NCBI RefSeq assembly: GCF_027474825.1
Contig: NZ_CP107030.1
Span: 744,001 to 808,000 of the forward strand
Direction of reading: 5' to 3'
From: Maribacter halichondriae
GTDB taxonomy: Bacteria > Bacteroidota > Bacteroidia > Flavobacteriales > Flavobacteriaceae
Length of the DNA stretch: 64,000 nt
The translations under genes and the position numbers were made by a program. Positions within the stretch are counted from its first letter, which is position 1; each line of letters opens with the position of its first letter. The notes beneath the pieces were generated by a model. That model ran no database searches. It had not been told where the DNA came from and was given only the letters and a program-made list of their open reading frames with translations. Positions 63,936-64,000 of this stretch are shown piece after piece.

Positions 63936-64000
63936 TCATTTTAAAATTAGTATAGCCTAAAGGTCTCCCTTTTCAAAAGGGTTAAATATGATATTTGTCA

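Noticed and set aside
1..64000. tRNA, rRNA, riboswitch, insertion sequence or prophage
   Set aside because: I looked in the larger intergenic gaps (3677-3995, 11864-12090, 13634-13865, 14546-14740, 33167-33274, 40004-40239) and saw no cloverleaf, conserved aptamer, transposase or terminal repeat that I could support.

Overview
The window looks like chromosomal DNA of a marine-type member of the Flavobacteriaceae (Bacteroidota). This rests on several type IX secretion (T9SS) parts and cargo, a complete Na+-translocating NADH:quinone reductase operon, a short 287-residue primary sigma factor, a lipidated TamA-like protein, an AccD without its zinc-finger cysteines, and repeated Bacteroidota-type -7 promoter elements (TAnnTTTG). 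It is mostly housekeeping DNA with one accessory surface-protein region near the left end. No rRNA, tRNA, CRISPR array, insertion sequence or prophage was seen.

Layout. 1-3676 (minus): start of an M1 aminopeptidase, a DUF6702 protein and three tandem secreted paralogues with a carboxypeptidase-regulatory-like domain. 3996-11863 (plus): two consecutive cassettes, each a long repetitive fibre-like secreted protein followed by a T9SS type-B sorted partner; the second fibre has about 148 collagen-like Gly-X-Y triplets and a C1q/TNF-like C-terminus. 12091-19393: M15 and M48 peptidases, a 55-residue membrane protein, an ankyrin protein, gpmI, a third T9SS-sorted protein and map. 19412-27749: a methyltransferase, apbE, a conserved 122-residue protein and nqrFEDCBA. 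27902-33721: T9SS plug-like protein, DUF3667, apaG, pruA, a DinB-like protein and a lipoprotein. 34014-47697: rsmG, desaturase, aminotransferase, trkHA, ubiE/menG, porT/sprT, an rRNA/tRNA methyltransferase, tamL, fbaA, accD. 47818-51538: rpsO, pnp, rpoD. 51742-63935: DUF1080 lipoprotein, VF530, trmL, a large cytochrome c/dehydrogenase-like lipoprotein, DUF4256, P1 peptidase, a BNR-repeat protein, a TPR lipoprotein, rpe and a CBS protein.

How the genes connect. T9SS machinery (PorT/SprT, plug) and cargo (three type-B sorted proteins) occur together, so the fibre cassettes are plausibly surface-displayed through T9SS. The nqr operon is followed by a terminator and then by the flavin transferase ApbE, which attaches FMN to NqrB and NqrC.

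Data quality. At least ten genes, most of them conserved (including map, pruA, rsmG, ubiE, tamL and pnp), are interrupted by one-base indels, nearly all a missing base in a homopolymer, and rpe carries a 21-A insertion directly after its catalytic Asp. This density in housekeeping genes points to sequencing or assembly error rather than decay. I therefore annotate these genes as single intact CDSs across the break and state where the break is.
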